Shown in pieces: positions 1-7,980 of a stretch of 64,000 nucleotides of DNA. This stretch comes from Rubrobacter marinus (GTDB taxonomy: Bacteria > Actinomycetota > Rubrobacteria > Rubrobacterales > Rubrobacteraceae), in NCBI RefSeq assembly GCF_011492965.1, contig NZ_CP045121.1, positions 496,001 to 560,000 of the forward strand, written 5' to 3'. The notes beneath the pieces were generated by a model that was not told the DNA's origin, made no database searches, and was given only the letters and a program-made list of their open reading frames with translations. The number at the start of each line of letters is the position of its first letter. Position 1 is the stretch's first letter. The position numbers were made by a program, and so were the translations under genes.

Positions 1-441
1 CCTCCGGCCGAACAGGACGAAGGCCGCACCCAGCGCGAGGAAGGCGAGGTCGAGGGCGAGGCGGGCGAGGCCGGGCGGCAGGCTGTCCAGGACGTGGTGG
101 ATGCCGAGCAGGTGGTAGTTGACGATCCCCTCGACGAGGTTGAAGATGCCCCAGCCCATCAGCAGCGCCCCGACGAGCGTCCTCGTCGGCGGCAGGGCGT
201 CCGAGGCGCGGGCGGCTCGCCACAGCAGCAGGACCCCCGCTATCGTGAAGGCGTAGGTCGCGACGTGGAACAGGCCGTCCCAGAGCGTGTTCAACTCGAG
301 GCTTCCGACGCTCGTCGGGGGGCTGGTCGCGGTCAGCATGTGATGCCACTGGAGGACCTGGTGCAGCACGATGCCGTCGAAAAATCCCCCGAGGCCCAGG
401 CCGAGGATCACGCCCGCGGTAACGAATCTTCTGAGATCCAT
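1..441 (-). CDS. DUF2243 family membrane protein (partial, cut by window edge)
   Basis: Reading from an ATG at 441 gives 147 uninterrupted codons to the window edge, so the C-terminus is missing. About four hydrophobic segments are visible (roughly residues 6-24, 54-72, 84-104 and 122-145). The histidine-rich segments FFDGIVLHQVLQWHH near the N-terminus and NLVEGIVNYHLLGIHH near residue 105 are typical of DUF2243 inner-membrane proteins. Their function is unknown; the paired histidines could bind metal or haem, which is only an inference. It is transcribed divergently from the oxidoreductase at 800. Family assignment is confident from the motifs; the role is not known. Confidence 0.8.
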   Translation of the reverse strand, partial: MDLRRFVTAGVILGLGLGGFFDGIVLHQVLQWHHMLTATSPPTSVGSLELNTLWDGLFHVATYAFTIAGVLLLWRAARASDALPPTRTLVGALLMGWGIFNLVEGIVNYHLLGIHHVLDSLPPGLARLALDLAFLALGAAFVLFGRR

Positions 442-799
442 GACCCCCCGTGTACCCTGCCGCGCCCACCGGGTAACCCGGCCGATGGGGAGACCTTCGT
501 CCTCACCTCCTCCGCAGGGACCCAGGCGCCGTAGGGCTGCGCCGGGCGTTCCGGCTCCGCGCCGGCGGTGCCGAAGCTCTAGCCTCCGGAGCGCACCCGG
601 CCGCGAGGCCGCGCGAGAACGCGGTTTCGCCACGAGCTCGGGGGGCTTGCTCTCGTGCGTCGCGCGCACGGGGGCGCATGCGGGCCGGTCCCGGTCCGGC
701 GGGACATACGCCCAGCGGAGAGTTGGCCCCTTTGTGGATACCGGCGTTCCTCGCTGCTTGTTAGGTTCGAGCCAGACCACCGAGCCGCGAGGAGGCAGG
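442..799. other. Intergenic region between divergent genes
   Basis: These 358 bases separate the leftward DUF2243 gene from the rightward FAD oxidoreductase. Both promoters must lie here. I see no coding region with sensible composition and no convincing -35/-10 pair; the reading frames that cross it are arginine- and proline-rich, typical of non-coding GC-rich DNA. A purine-rich ribosome binding site (GAGGAGGC) ends the region just before the oxidoreductase start. Confidence 0.5.
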
Positions 800-2245
800 A
801 TGATAAGCGACGCGAAGACGAAGTTCGAGGGCACGGCGCTCGGAGCTTTCAGGGCCGGACTGAGGGGCGAGGCCTACGCGCCCGGCGAGGAGGGCTACGA
901 CGGGGCGCGCAGCGCCTGGAACCTCGCCGTCCACCAGGAGCCCGCGCTCGTGGTGATGGCGGAGGATGCGGCTGACGTGCTCGCCGCGGTCCGCTTCGCT
1001 CGCGCGCGGGGCCTCGGCGTCGGCGTGATGGCGACCGGGCACGGCGTCGGCGCCGCCTGCGACGGGGGCGTCCTGATCAACACCTCGCGCATGCGGGGCG
1101 TGAGCGTCGACCCCGGGTCGCGGACGGCGAGGGTGGAGGCCGGCGCGAAGTGGTCCGACGTCGTGCCGGAGATCCAGAAGTTCGGGCTCGCGGGCCTGGT
1201 GGGGTCCACCACCGACGTGGGCGTCGTGGGCTACACCATGGGTGGCGGCTTCGGCTGGCTCGGGCGCCGGTACGGCCTCAACTCCGGGACCATGAGGGAG
1301 GCCGAGGTCGTAACGGCGACCGGCGAGCTGATCAGGGCGAGCGCCCACGAGAACGCGGACCTGTTCTGGGGCCTGAAGGGCGGCGGGGGCAACTTCGGGA
1401 TCGTCACCTCGCTCGAGCTCGACCTCTACCCCCTGGAGACCGTCTACGGCGGCAACCTCTTCTACGGGTTGGAGAGGGCGAGGGAGGTGCTGAACCTCTA
1501 CCGCGAGTGGGCGGAGACCCTCCCGGACGAGATGTCGACGGCGGTTGCGTTCCTGAACTTCCCGCCGATCCCGGAGCTCCCCGAACCTTTACGCGGCGGG
1601 TCTTTCGTCGCCGTGCGCGGCTGCTACTGCGGGGACAGCCCCGAGGAGGGCGAGGATCTGCTCCGGCCCGTGCGCGAGGGCCTGGGCGAGCCCGTCGTGG
1701 ACGCGTTCGGGGTCATGCCCTACGCGGCGATGGACTCCATCAGCATGGACCCGGTCGACCCCATAGGGGCCTGCCAGAGCGCCGAGATGCTGCGCGACCT
1801 CACGCCGGAGGCCGTGGACGCGCTGGTCGAGGTGGCCGGCGCGGGCTCGCCCCTGATCATGCTGGAGATCCGGCAGCTCGGCGGGGCGCTCTCCCGCGTT
1901 CCGGGGCACCTGAGCCCGTTGGGCCGCGGCGAGGCCCGCTACAGCATGAACGGGGTCGGGGCCGCCTTCTCGCCCGAGATGGTGCGGGGCGTGAGGGCGT
2001 ACCTCGCCCGCCTGGCGGAGGAGACGCGCCCGCACCAGACGGGCGAGACGTACGTCAACTTCATGGAGGGCGACGACGCGAGCGAGGAGCGCGTGCGGGC
2101 GGCCTACCCGCCCGAGGACTGGGAGCGCCTCGTCGCGCTCAAGGACCGCTACGACGGGGAGAACCTGTTCCGCTTCAACCGCAACATCGCCCCGTCGCCG
2201 GCGAGGGACGGCGAAGCGGCCCCCGGCGCCGGACGCCGGGGTTAG
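800..2245 (+). CDS. FAD-binding oxidoreductase, berberine-bridge-enzyme-like
   Basis: A 481-residue flavoprotein of the PCMH (vanillyl-alcohol oxidase) superfamily. The FAD domain covers roughly residues 45-215. It carries GHG with His81 in the position that usually forms the 8-alpha-histidyl FAD bond, and the flavin-binding segment GGGGNFGIVTSLE near residue 194. The cysteine used for a second covalent FAD bond in bicovalent members is absent: the equivalent loop reads STTDVGVVGYTMGGG. A BBE-type C-terminal tail ends in FNRNIAPS. The substrate cannot be predicted; relatives oxidise sugars, alkaloids or polyketides. The ATG at 800 is chosen because GAGGAGG lies just upstream, although the frame stays open much further 5'. 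Confidence 0.85.
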   Translation: MISDAKTKFEGTALGAFRAGLRGEAYAPGEEGYDGARSAWNLAVHQEPALVVMAEDAADVLAAVRFARARGLGVGVMATGHGVGAACDGGVLINTSRMRGVSVDPGSRTARVEAGAKWSDVVPEIQKFGLAGLVGSTTDVGVVGYTMGGGFGWLGRRYGLNSGTMREAEVVTATGELIRASAHENADLFWGLKGGGGNFGIVTSLELDLYPLETVYGGNLFYGLERAREVLNLYREWAETLPDEMSTAVAFLNFPPIPELPEPLRGGSFVAVRGCYCGDSPEEGEDLLRPVREGLGEPVVDAFGVMPYAAMDSISMDPVDPIGACQSAEMLRDLTPEAVDALVEVAGAGSPLIMLEIRQLGGALSRVPGHLSPLGRGEARYSMNGVGAAFSPEMVRGVRAYLARLAEETRPHQTGETYVNFMEGDDASEERVRAAYPPEDWERLVALKDRYDGENLFRFNRNIAPSPARDGEAAPGAGRRG

Positions 2246-2348
2246 GGCGGACCTGGAGGCGCAAGAGCCGGCCGGGGCCTTCGGGCACCCCACGGGTGGG
2301 GCCCCGGACCGGGACCACAAACGAGGCTCGAGAAAGGAGACGAAGGAC

Positions 2349-2555
2349 ATGATCTACGGACTGCTGCGCAACGAGGAGGCCAACACCGCCGTGGTGCTCG
2401 CCCTCGGAACGGCCATCGTGGCGCTCGTCGCCAACGGCTCCGGTTCCCCGAAGCTCGGCCGGATCTTGTCGGGCGCGCTGTCGAACCCGGTGCCCCGGAG
2501 CCTCCCCAGGGTCGAGGCCGCGGGCGTACCCGCACCGGAGCACGTCTTGGCCTAA
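2349..2555 (+). CDS. Small hypothetical membrane-associated protein
   Basis: A 68-codon frame with a GAAAGGAG ribosome binding site about eight bases before its ATG, lying just downstream of the FAD oxidoreductase. It has one hydrophobic stretch (about residues 13-30, AVVLALGTAIVALVA) followed by a polar, proline-rich tail. I recognise no family. The GC-rich hairpin around 2287-2301 between the two genes has no T-run and may not end transcription, so the two could share a message. It could also be a chance frame. Confidence 0.5.
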   Translation: MIYGLLRNEEANTAVVLALGTAIVALVANGSGSPKLGRILSGALSNPVPRSLPRVEAAGVPAPEHVLA

Positions 2556-2605
2556 GGCCGGGTACCCCACGAGGACGGGCGCGCAGGACGACCGAGGAGG
2601 TTGCC

Positions 2606-3025
2606 GTGACGGAGCTGAGGGGTCCGCAGGACCTCCCGGGCGGCGGTGAAGGCCCCGCCGCCCGGGAACTCGCCGGGGACGTCTGCGTGGTACGCGCGAT
2701 GTACGGGGCGCTCGATCAAGGAGACGACGGTAACTTGGCCGGCTGGGCGGACCCCGGGATCGGCTGGGTGGATCCCCTGAGCGCCGTCCTGCCCTTCGAC
2801 GGCCTGCGGCGCGGCTGGCCGTCCGTCCTGCGCAGCGCCTTCCGCCGCGACCCGTCGGGGAAGGGCCCGCGGGTCTCGCCGGAGACCTTTCTGGAGTTCG
2901 GAGACGGCGTACTCGTCGTGGGACGTTTTCTGTGGGCCGGGCGCAAGGCGGACGAACCGTTCGTGCACGAGTGCTTCGTGCGGGGCGGGAAGGTGGCCCT
3001 GATCCGGGAGTACCGGGCGCTCTGA
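2606..3025 (+). CDS. SnoaL-like / NTF2-fold protein
   Basis: A 139-residue protein starting at a GTG, six bases after the ribosome binding site GAGGAGG. The central and C-terminal parts (ALDQGDDGNLAGWADPG, FLEFGDGVLVVGRF, then FVHECFVRGGKVALIREY) have the alternating helix/strand pattern of the SnoaL/NTF2 cone-shaped fold, including the typical final strand pair. Members are small enzymes or ligand-binding proteins with very divergent function. The gene is monocistronic and followed by a strong terminator. The fold is moderately sure; the function is unknown. Confidence 0.7.
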   Translation: MTELRGPQDLPGGGEGPAARELAGDVCVVRAMYGALDQGDDGNLAGWADPGIGWVDPLSAVLPFDGLRRGWPSVLRSAFRRDPSGKGPRVSPETFLEFGDGVLVVGRFLWAGRKADEPFVHECFVRGGKVALIREYRAL

Positions 3026-3099
3026 GCCGCCCGCGACGGAACCGAAGCCCACCGCACACCCTGCGAAGCCGTGAGCGGCTCACCGGCATCGTAAGGCCA

Positions 3100-3130
3100 C
3101 GAGGGACGCCACGGATGGTGGCGTCCCTCG
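3100..3130 (+). terminator. Rho-independent terminator after SnoaL-like gene
   Basis: A perfect 13-bp inverted repeat (CGAGGGACGCCAC paired with GTGGCGTCCCTCG, loop GGATG) is followed by CACTTTT. It sits 75 bases after the stop codon of the SnoaL-like gene. Confidence 0.85.
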
Positions 3131-3300
3131 CACTTTTGGCGGACGTCTCGAGCGTCGCCTCACGGTGAGGGGGTAGGCCGGGACACCACCGGCGCGAAGC
3201 GGGGTGGAGCGAGGACCGGTAGTGGGGTTATCCTTGAAGCCGTCCGTCGTCGCGCGGGACGAGTGGCGTGCGGCAACCCCTCGGGAAGGAGCGAGAAGAG

Positions 3301-3785
3301 GTGGCCTTGAAAGCGGCGCGGCTGGTGAACCTTCTCCTGGCGGGGATGCTGACCGGCAACGAGTTCAGCGGGCTCATGGCGATCTACCCGGCGCTTGGCC
3401 GGCTGTCGCCGCTGGCCCGCCTGCAGGCGGAGCAGGAGATCTACCGCCGCTACGGCAGGATCATGCCTTTCTACATGAGCTCTACCATTGCATCTTTCCT
3501 ACCCGTACTGCTCCTCCTGCGCAGGCCGGGCTCTTCCGCTTTCCGCTTCACTCTAGCCGGGATGGCGTGCTTCGTCGCGATGCTCGTCATCACCCTGACC
3601 AGGAACCTGCCGATCAACAAGCGCATCGAGGAACTGCCCCCGAGGAGGCATCCGTCGAGGAGTTCCGGGAGCTCAGGGAACGCTGGGACCGGCTGCACGC
3701 CGCCCGCAACCTCTTGAACATCGGCGGGCTCGTCTTTACGTGTCTGGGGGCGTTGTCGCGGGGCGGATCCGAAGAGCGCGGATGA
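3301..3785 (+). CDS. DUF1772-like membrane protein (frameshifted)
   Basis: A GTG start at 3301 follows GAAGGAGCGAGAAG. The frame encodes several membrane helices (LVNLLLAGMLTG, STIASFLPVLLLL, GMACFVAMLVITL) and the DUF1772 signature NLPINKRIEEL. It then runs into proline/serine-rich nonsense. One frame over, the expected continuation appears at once (EEFRELRERWDRLHAARNLL, then a last membrane helix) and ends at 3785. The switch is explained by one missing C in the C-run at 3637-3641. With that base restored the protein is about 160 residues, normal for the family. Function is unknown. Confidence 0.7.
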
Positions 3786-3847
3786 GGACCGGGACGGAGA
3801 TCTACCCGATCTTGCGCTGTTCGTGACCCCCGCCGCTCCGTCCTACC

Positions 3848-4543
3848 CTACCCCACGGGCCACCCTTCGAGTTTCCAGGCCGCGTCCCAGAACATCCACT
3901 CGTAGCGGCTCGTGGTGACGAAGGCCTCCATGACGCGGGCTCTCTGGGCGGGGTTCAAGCCGTCGCAGGCGCCGTCGGTGAGGTCGAGGACGGCCTCGAC
4001 GAGGGTGCCGAACTCCTCGCCGCCGTAGGTGTCGATCCACCTCTGGTAGCGGGGGGTCGGGGAGCCGCGTTCGCGCAGGGTCTTGCCGACGCGCTCGTAG
4101 ATCCAGTAGCACGGCAGCACCGCGCCCAGAACCTCCGGGTAGTCGCCCAGGGTGGCCGTCCTGAGCAGGAAGCTGGTGTAGGCGAGCGTGGTGGGGGCCG
4201 CCGCGGTCCCTTCCGCCTCCTCCCTGGCGACGCCGAGATCCTTCAGGAAGCCTTCGTGCAGGCTCCTCTCCACGGCGATGGCGCCGACCGCGTGCTCGTC
4301 GAACATGACGAGGGCGCTCTCGTCCCGGGAGCGGACCCCGGCGAGGCTGAGGGCGCGGGCGTACTCCCTCAGGTAGAGGGCGTCCTGAAGGACGTAGTGG
4401 CGGAAGCACTCCTCCGGGAGCGTGCCGTCCGTGAGGCCGCGGAGGAACGGGTGGTCGAGCACCTCCCGGTAGATGCTCTCGATGGAGCGCCACAGCTCGC
4501 CCGTAAAACCCTCGCGCCCGGTCGTCCCCGCAACCTCGGTCAT
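3848..4543 (-). CDS. tenA: Thiaminase II / TenA family protein
   Basis: A 231-residue all-helical TenA protein. Enzymes of this family hydrolyse aminopyrimidine breakdown products of thiamine so that the hydroxymethyl-pyrimidine can be salvaged. The active-site features are present: Asp54 in LQDALYL, the catalytic cysteine Cys145 in LPCYWIYE, and the C-terminal YEWMFWDAAW with Glu215. The ATG at 4543 is chosen because GGAGG precedes it by five bases; the frame extends further upstream without support. It is a lone gene on this strand. I looked for a thiamine pyrophosphate riboswitch in the 130 bases upstream and did not see one. Confidence 0.93.
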   Translation of the reverse strand: MTEVAGTTGREGFTGELWRSIESIYREVLDHPFLRGLTDGTLPEECFRHYVLQDALYLREYARALSLAGVRSRDESALVMFDEHAVGAIAVERSLHEGFLKDLGVAREEAEGTAAAPTTLAYTSFLLRTATLGDYPEVLGAVLPCYWIYERVGKTLRERGSPTPRYQRWIDTYGGEEFGTLVEAVLDLTDGACDGLNPAQRARVMEAFVTTSRYEWMFWDAAWKLEGWPVG

Positions 4544-4674
4544 GCAACCTCCAGAGCTCGTTCTCCCGGGGGCCACTCTAACCCGACGGGGGACCCCACG
4601 CCCGTTTACACCGCCGTTATGGGCGAGCATAATGCGCCGGGATCTGGTCGAACCGGCACTTGGGAGGGGCGCGT

Positions 4675-5586
4675 ATGAGACGGGCATGCTACTGGGGTAC
4701 ATCATCGTCCGGGGCGCGCGGCTCCAGGCTCTTGTGGCTGGCGCTCTCCGCCTTCTTCGCCTTCGCGCTGGGCCTGCTCGCCGCCGCCGGTCCGTCCGGC
4801 GCGCAGACGAACGACGGCGCGTTTCTCCTCCGCGAGGGGACGCCGCCCCCGGGGGCGAACGACCCGTCCTGCCGCCCGAGCGCCGAGCATCCGTACCCGG
4901 TGGTGCTCGTCCACGGCACCTTCGAGACGATGGACCAGAACTGGGCGGTCCTCTCCCCGAGGTTGCGGGCGGCGGGCTACTGCGTCTACGCCCTCAACTA
5001 CGGCAACCGCGGGCTCGGGCCCATCCAGGACTCGGCGCGCGAGCTGGACAGGTTCGTGGACGGCGTGCTCGGCCTGACGGGGGCCAGAAAGGTCTCGCTC
5101 GTCGGCCACAGCCAGGGCGGGATGATGCCGAGGTACTGGATCAAGTACCTCGGAGGTAAGGTCTTCGTCGACGACCTCGTCGGCATCGCGCCCTCCAACT
5201 ACGGCACCGAGCTCGGCCAGCCCGACTTCCGGGCCGCCCTCGGCATCCCGAACCCGTGCGTCGCCTGCGAGCAGCAGCGCGCCGGCTCGCAGTTTCTGAG
5301 GAGGCTCAACGCGGGCGACGACACGCCGGGGACCGGCTCGTTCACCCAGATCGCGACGGACGACGACGAGATCATCGTCCCCTACACCCGCTGCTTCCTC
5401 AGGGGCGAGAGGCGCACCGAGAACGTGACCCTCCAAGACTACAACGCGGGCCTGCCCGTCACCCACCAGAACATCTACAACGACCCGTTCGCCCAGAGGC
5501 TCGTCTTCGACGCCCTGGACAACCCGGGCCCGCGAACCCGGAACGCGCCTTCGCCTCGCCGCTCTAGGGAGCGCACCTGCCCTTAG
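4675..5586 (+). CDS. Secreted lipase/esterase (lipase family 2, alpha/beta hydrolase)
   Basis: About 300 residues beginning at an ATG preceded by GGGAGGGG. An N-terminal signal peptide (hydrophobic about residues 18-40, then PSGAQ) points to export. The oxyanion segment VVLVHGTFE and the nucleophile elbow GHSQGGM (Ser146) identify an actinobacterial LipA/EstA-type lipase; TDDDEII and THQNIYND supply the expected acid and histidine. The last 16 or so residues are unlike the family. Adding one missing G near 5530 gives DNPGPANPERAFASPL and a stop at 5567, which matches it, so the annotated tail is probably a frameshift artefact. It is divergent from tenA. Confidence 0.85.
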   Translation: MRRACYWGTSSSGARGSRLLWLALSAFFAFALGLLAAAGPSGAQTNDGAFLLREGTPPPGANDPSCRPSAEHPYPVVLVHGTFETMDQNWAVLSPRLRAAGYCVYALNYGNRGLGPIQDSARELDRFVDGVLGLTGARKVSLVGHSQGGMMPRYWIKYLGGKVFVDDLVGIAPSNYGTELGQPDFRAALGIPNPCVACEQQRAGSQFLRRLNAGDDTPGTGSFTQIATDDDEIIVPYTRCFLRGERRTENVTLQDYNAGLPVTHQNIYNDPFAQRLVFDALDNPGPRTRNAPSPRRSRERTCP

Positions 5587-5591
5587 AAGCC

Positions 5592-5636
5592 GAGGAGGAG
5601 AGCCCCGGAGACGATCTCCGGGGGCTCTCCTCCTTT
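5592..5636. terminator. Bidirectional terminator between convergent genes
   Basis: A long GC-rich hairpin (AGGAGGAGAGCCCCGGAGA with TCTCCGGGGGCTCTCCTCCT, one bulged G, loop CGA) lies between the convergent lipase and GH16 genes. It is flanked by a short T-run on the plus side. Confidence 0.8.
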
Positions 5637-5682
5637 GACCTACCGAGGTGTCCGAGGGGACGTCGCCCTACGGCAGGGCGGT

Positions 5683-6699
5683 TTAGTGTTCGATCCACTC
5701 CACGTAGGCGTACTTGTCGGTGGCCGGTATTTGCGTCTCGAGCCACGTCGGGAACCAGGAGTTGACGTAGAGCTGCATGGGCTCGTCCGGGATGCCGCCC
5801 TCGTAGCGCTGCATCTCCTCGCCGTCGACGTAGAAGACGACGGAGTCCTCGCCGTAGAAGAAGGCGTAGTCGTGGAAGTCCTCCGTGGGGTCGAAGGGGA
5901 GCTTCTTCTCCTCGGTGTGCGTCTGCTCGCCGTCGGCGTAGGTCGTGAAGAGGATCTTGCCGGACGGCTCGTTGAAGATCTCGATGTCGATCTCGCTCTC
6001 GAGGTCCGGCGGCTCGTAGAGGAAGAAGCCCGTGATGGAGGAGGGGGCGTCGGGGACCTTCATGCGCGCCGTGTACATCGAGCCCGGGCGGTGGAGCTTC
6101 TCCGACTCGATCTCCCCGCCGCTCACGGTGCCCGCCGGCAGCGCGAGCCGGACCTTCCCATCCTCCATCGAGACGTTCTCCGAGCGGATCTTGCCGCGCC
6201 CGAGCTTCCGGTCCGTCGCCTTCCACCCGGCGGGCAGAGCGCCCCCCTCCGCGAACTCCTCCGGCGGCGCCTCGGAGACCCGGAACGCCGACTCCTCCTC
6301 GCGGTTGTCGAGGCGCTCGGCCCCCGCCTCCGGGTCCTCGCTCCAGACGGAGACGCGCGCCGCGTAGTAGCCGGGCGCCTCCAGCGGCGGCGTGCGAAGC
6401 TCCGTCTCGGGCGACTCCTCGCCGGGGCCGGCCTCGACCGGGACGACGAGGGCGTCGATCCACCCGCCCTCCGCGTCCCGGACGCTGTAGCCGACGGAGA
6501 ACGTGTGGGCCTCGGAGCCGGTATTCTTTATCCGCACGGAGGCGACCGCCGGATCGCCCGGCCTCACCTCGCCCGCGGCGGGCTCGAAGGCGACGATCTC
6601 GGCCGGAAACAGCGGGCCGTCAGGCCCGCGGCCGGGCATCTCGCAGCCCGTGGCGAGCGCGACCGCGAGGAGCAGCGCGAGGAACCCAAGGGGTCGCAC
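5683..6699 (-). CDS. Lipoprotein with GH16-type beta-glucanase fold
   Basis: A 338-residue lipoprotein starting at a GTG preceded by GAGGAGGAG; the signal peptide ends in the lipobox LATGC (Cys19). Residues about 35-140 form a beta-rich, probably immunoglobulin-like domain. Residues about 155-335 match family 16 glycoside hydrolases, with the catalytic ExDxE motif EIDIE (Glu236, Asp238, Glu240) followed by the usual FNEPSGK and HDYAFFY strands. GH16 enzymes cleave or transglycosylate beta-1,3/1,4-glucans and galactans. It is the last gene of a leftward locus with a glycosyltransferase, so trimming or remodelling of the exported polysaccharide is the likely job. Substrate is inferred only. Confidence 0.85.
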   Translation of the reverse strand: MRPLGFLALLLAVALATGCEMPGRGPDGPLFPAEIVAFEPAAGEVRPGDPAVASVRIKNTGSEAHTFSVGYSVRDAEGGWIDALVVPVEAGPGEESPETELRTPPLEAPGYYAARVSVWSEDPEAGAERLDNREEESAFRVSEAPPEEFAEGGALPAGWKATDRKLGRGKIRSENVSMEDGKVRLALPAGTVSGGEIESEKLHRPGSMYTARMKVPDAPSSITGFFLYEPPDLESEIDIEIFNEPSGKILFTTYADGEQTHTEEKKLPFDPTEDFHDYAFFYGEDSVVFYVDGEEMQRYEGGIPDEPMQLYVNSWFPTWLETQIPATDKYAYVEWIEH

Positions 6700-6764
6700 C
6701 GGGCTCTGGTCTCCTCCTCGTACCGGGGCGGGGGAGAAGAGGGCAGCGGTTCGTGTGCCGAGGC

Positions 6765-7931
6765 TCAAGAGTTGGGGCTCCTCTCTCGGGAACCCGCCGG
6801 CCGGCTCGCGGCGTCCCGTTCCGTCCCGGACGGCGCGTACCGCAGGGCGGCTTCCAGGGCACGAAACCTCTCGGATTCCAGGAAGTCGTGTACGTAGACC
6901 TTGCCGCCGCGGCTCTTCGCGTAAGCCGCGATCTCCTGCGCGTCCTTCGGGTCCGGCGACTCCGCGTCGAGCGTCCTAAGCGTGAACGTGAGGCCGTTCT
7001 CCTCGGCTATCCTGCGCTCCTCCTCTATCCAGGGAGCATCGTCCGGGTTCTCGGGGTCGAGGGTCGAGATTACCTCCTCGACGTCCCGGCGTACCACGAA
7101 GTTGAACCACTCTTCCTCCGTCGGGTAGGGGCCGAGGACGACCTGCTCGCCGTCGAAGGGGACCAGCCTGCCGCGCTCGAAAGCCTCGGGTAGGGGCTCG
7201 AGCTTCTCCGGCGCGGGCGTCTCCCCGGCGCCGTCGAGCATCTGTCGGACGTAGTCCACCCGGTGCTTGCCGAGGTAGCAGTGAACGTAGTAGCGCTTCT
7301 CGTCGCCGGCGGTCAACTCCTCGATTTCGCGCAGGGCGCTCTCGTTGTCGCTGATCCAGGGCAGCATGGGGTAAGAGTGGATCGGGATGCCGGCCTCCTC
7401 GCCGTTGCCCAGCTCCTTTTTCAGAAGGACGTTCTCGAAGGGGATATCCGGGTTGAGCAGCGTGATCACGCCGTCGTAGCCTTCGTCCTTTAACTCCTCG
7501 ATCCTCCGGGCGTCCGGGTAAGAGCCGTATGTGAAACGCTCGCCCTCGATGTTCTCTTCGGTCATCTCGCCGAGGGCGACCATGAAGTCGGTGTCGAGCA
7601 GGAAGTAGAAGGTGGCGAGCGAAGCGAGCGCCGTGATGCCGAGTACGCCCAGACCGGCGGGAACGGCGCGCCCCCGCGAGAGGAAGAACCAGCTGAAGAA
7701 TGCGGTCGCGCAGACGCTGATCAGGGCCCAGCCGAACACGAGGGCGGCCAGGGCTACGTCTACCGCGCCCTGAGAGGTCCCCCGGTCTGCGAGCCACTGT
7801 TCGAAAGGCACCAGAAAGAACAGCAGGTACAACACCCCACCCGCGAACCCGAAGAAAAGGAGGAACGCGAGCCGGAGCAGCCATCTCCTCCACCCCCTCA
7901 CCGGTCGGGACCCTTGCATCGCATCTACCAT
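6765..7931 (-). CDS. Membrane-anchored tandem dual-specificity-phosphatase-like protein
   Basis: A 388-residue protein starting at an ATG after AGGAGG. Three or four membrane helices fill residues 18-115. The soluble part holds two similar units. The first (about 135-230) ends in HCYLGKHR, the HC(x)5R loop of cysteine phosphatases (Cys218, Arg224). The second (about 265-365) repeats the layout, opening with GPYP as the first opens with GSYP, but its loop reads HDFLESER, with Asp349 replacing the cysteine. So one active and one inactive unit are predicted. It lies between the glycosyltransferase and the GH16 lipoprotein and is probably co-transcribed with both. A regulatory or polysaccharide-processing role is inference. 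Confidence 0.75.
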   Translation of the reverse strand: MVDAMQGSRPVRGWRRWLLRLAFLLFFGFAGGVLYLLFFLVPFEQWLADRGTSQGAVDVALAALVFGWALISVCATAFFSWFFLSRGRAVPAGLGVLGITALASLATFYFLLDTDFMVALGEMTEENIEGERFTYGSYPDARRIEELKDEGYDGVITLLNPDIPFENVLLKKELGNGEEAGIPIHSYPMLPWISDNESALREIEELTAGDEKRYYVHCYLGKHRVDYVRQMLDGAGETPAPEKLEPLPEAFERGRLVPFDGEQVVLGPYPTEEEWFNFVVRRDVEEVISTLDPENPDDAPWIEEERRIAEENGLTFTLRTLDAESPDPKDAQEIAAYAKSRGGKVYVHDFLESERFRALEAALRYAPSGTERDAASRPAGSRERSPNS

Positions 7932-7980
7932 CGCTCCTCCTGGGCCACCTCTCTGCTCCTCGTGGCGTACGCCGCGCACA

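Noticed and set aside
2281..2305. Terminator after the FAD oxidoreductase
   Set aside because: CCCCAC-GG-GTGGGG is a tight palindrome without a T-run and with too small a loop; it may not stop transcription.
1150..2352. Long overlapping frames in genes such as the oxidoreductase
   Set aside because: They are arginine/glycine/proline-rich with no domains, the usual by-products of very high GC coding DNA.
4544..4674. Thiamine pyrophosphate riboswitch upstream of tenA
   Set aside because: The conserved CTGAGA and ACCTGATCTGG blocks are not present on the minus strand in this gap.
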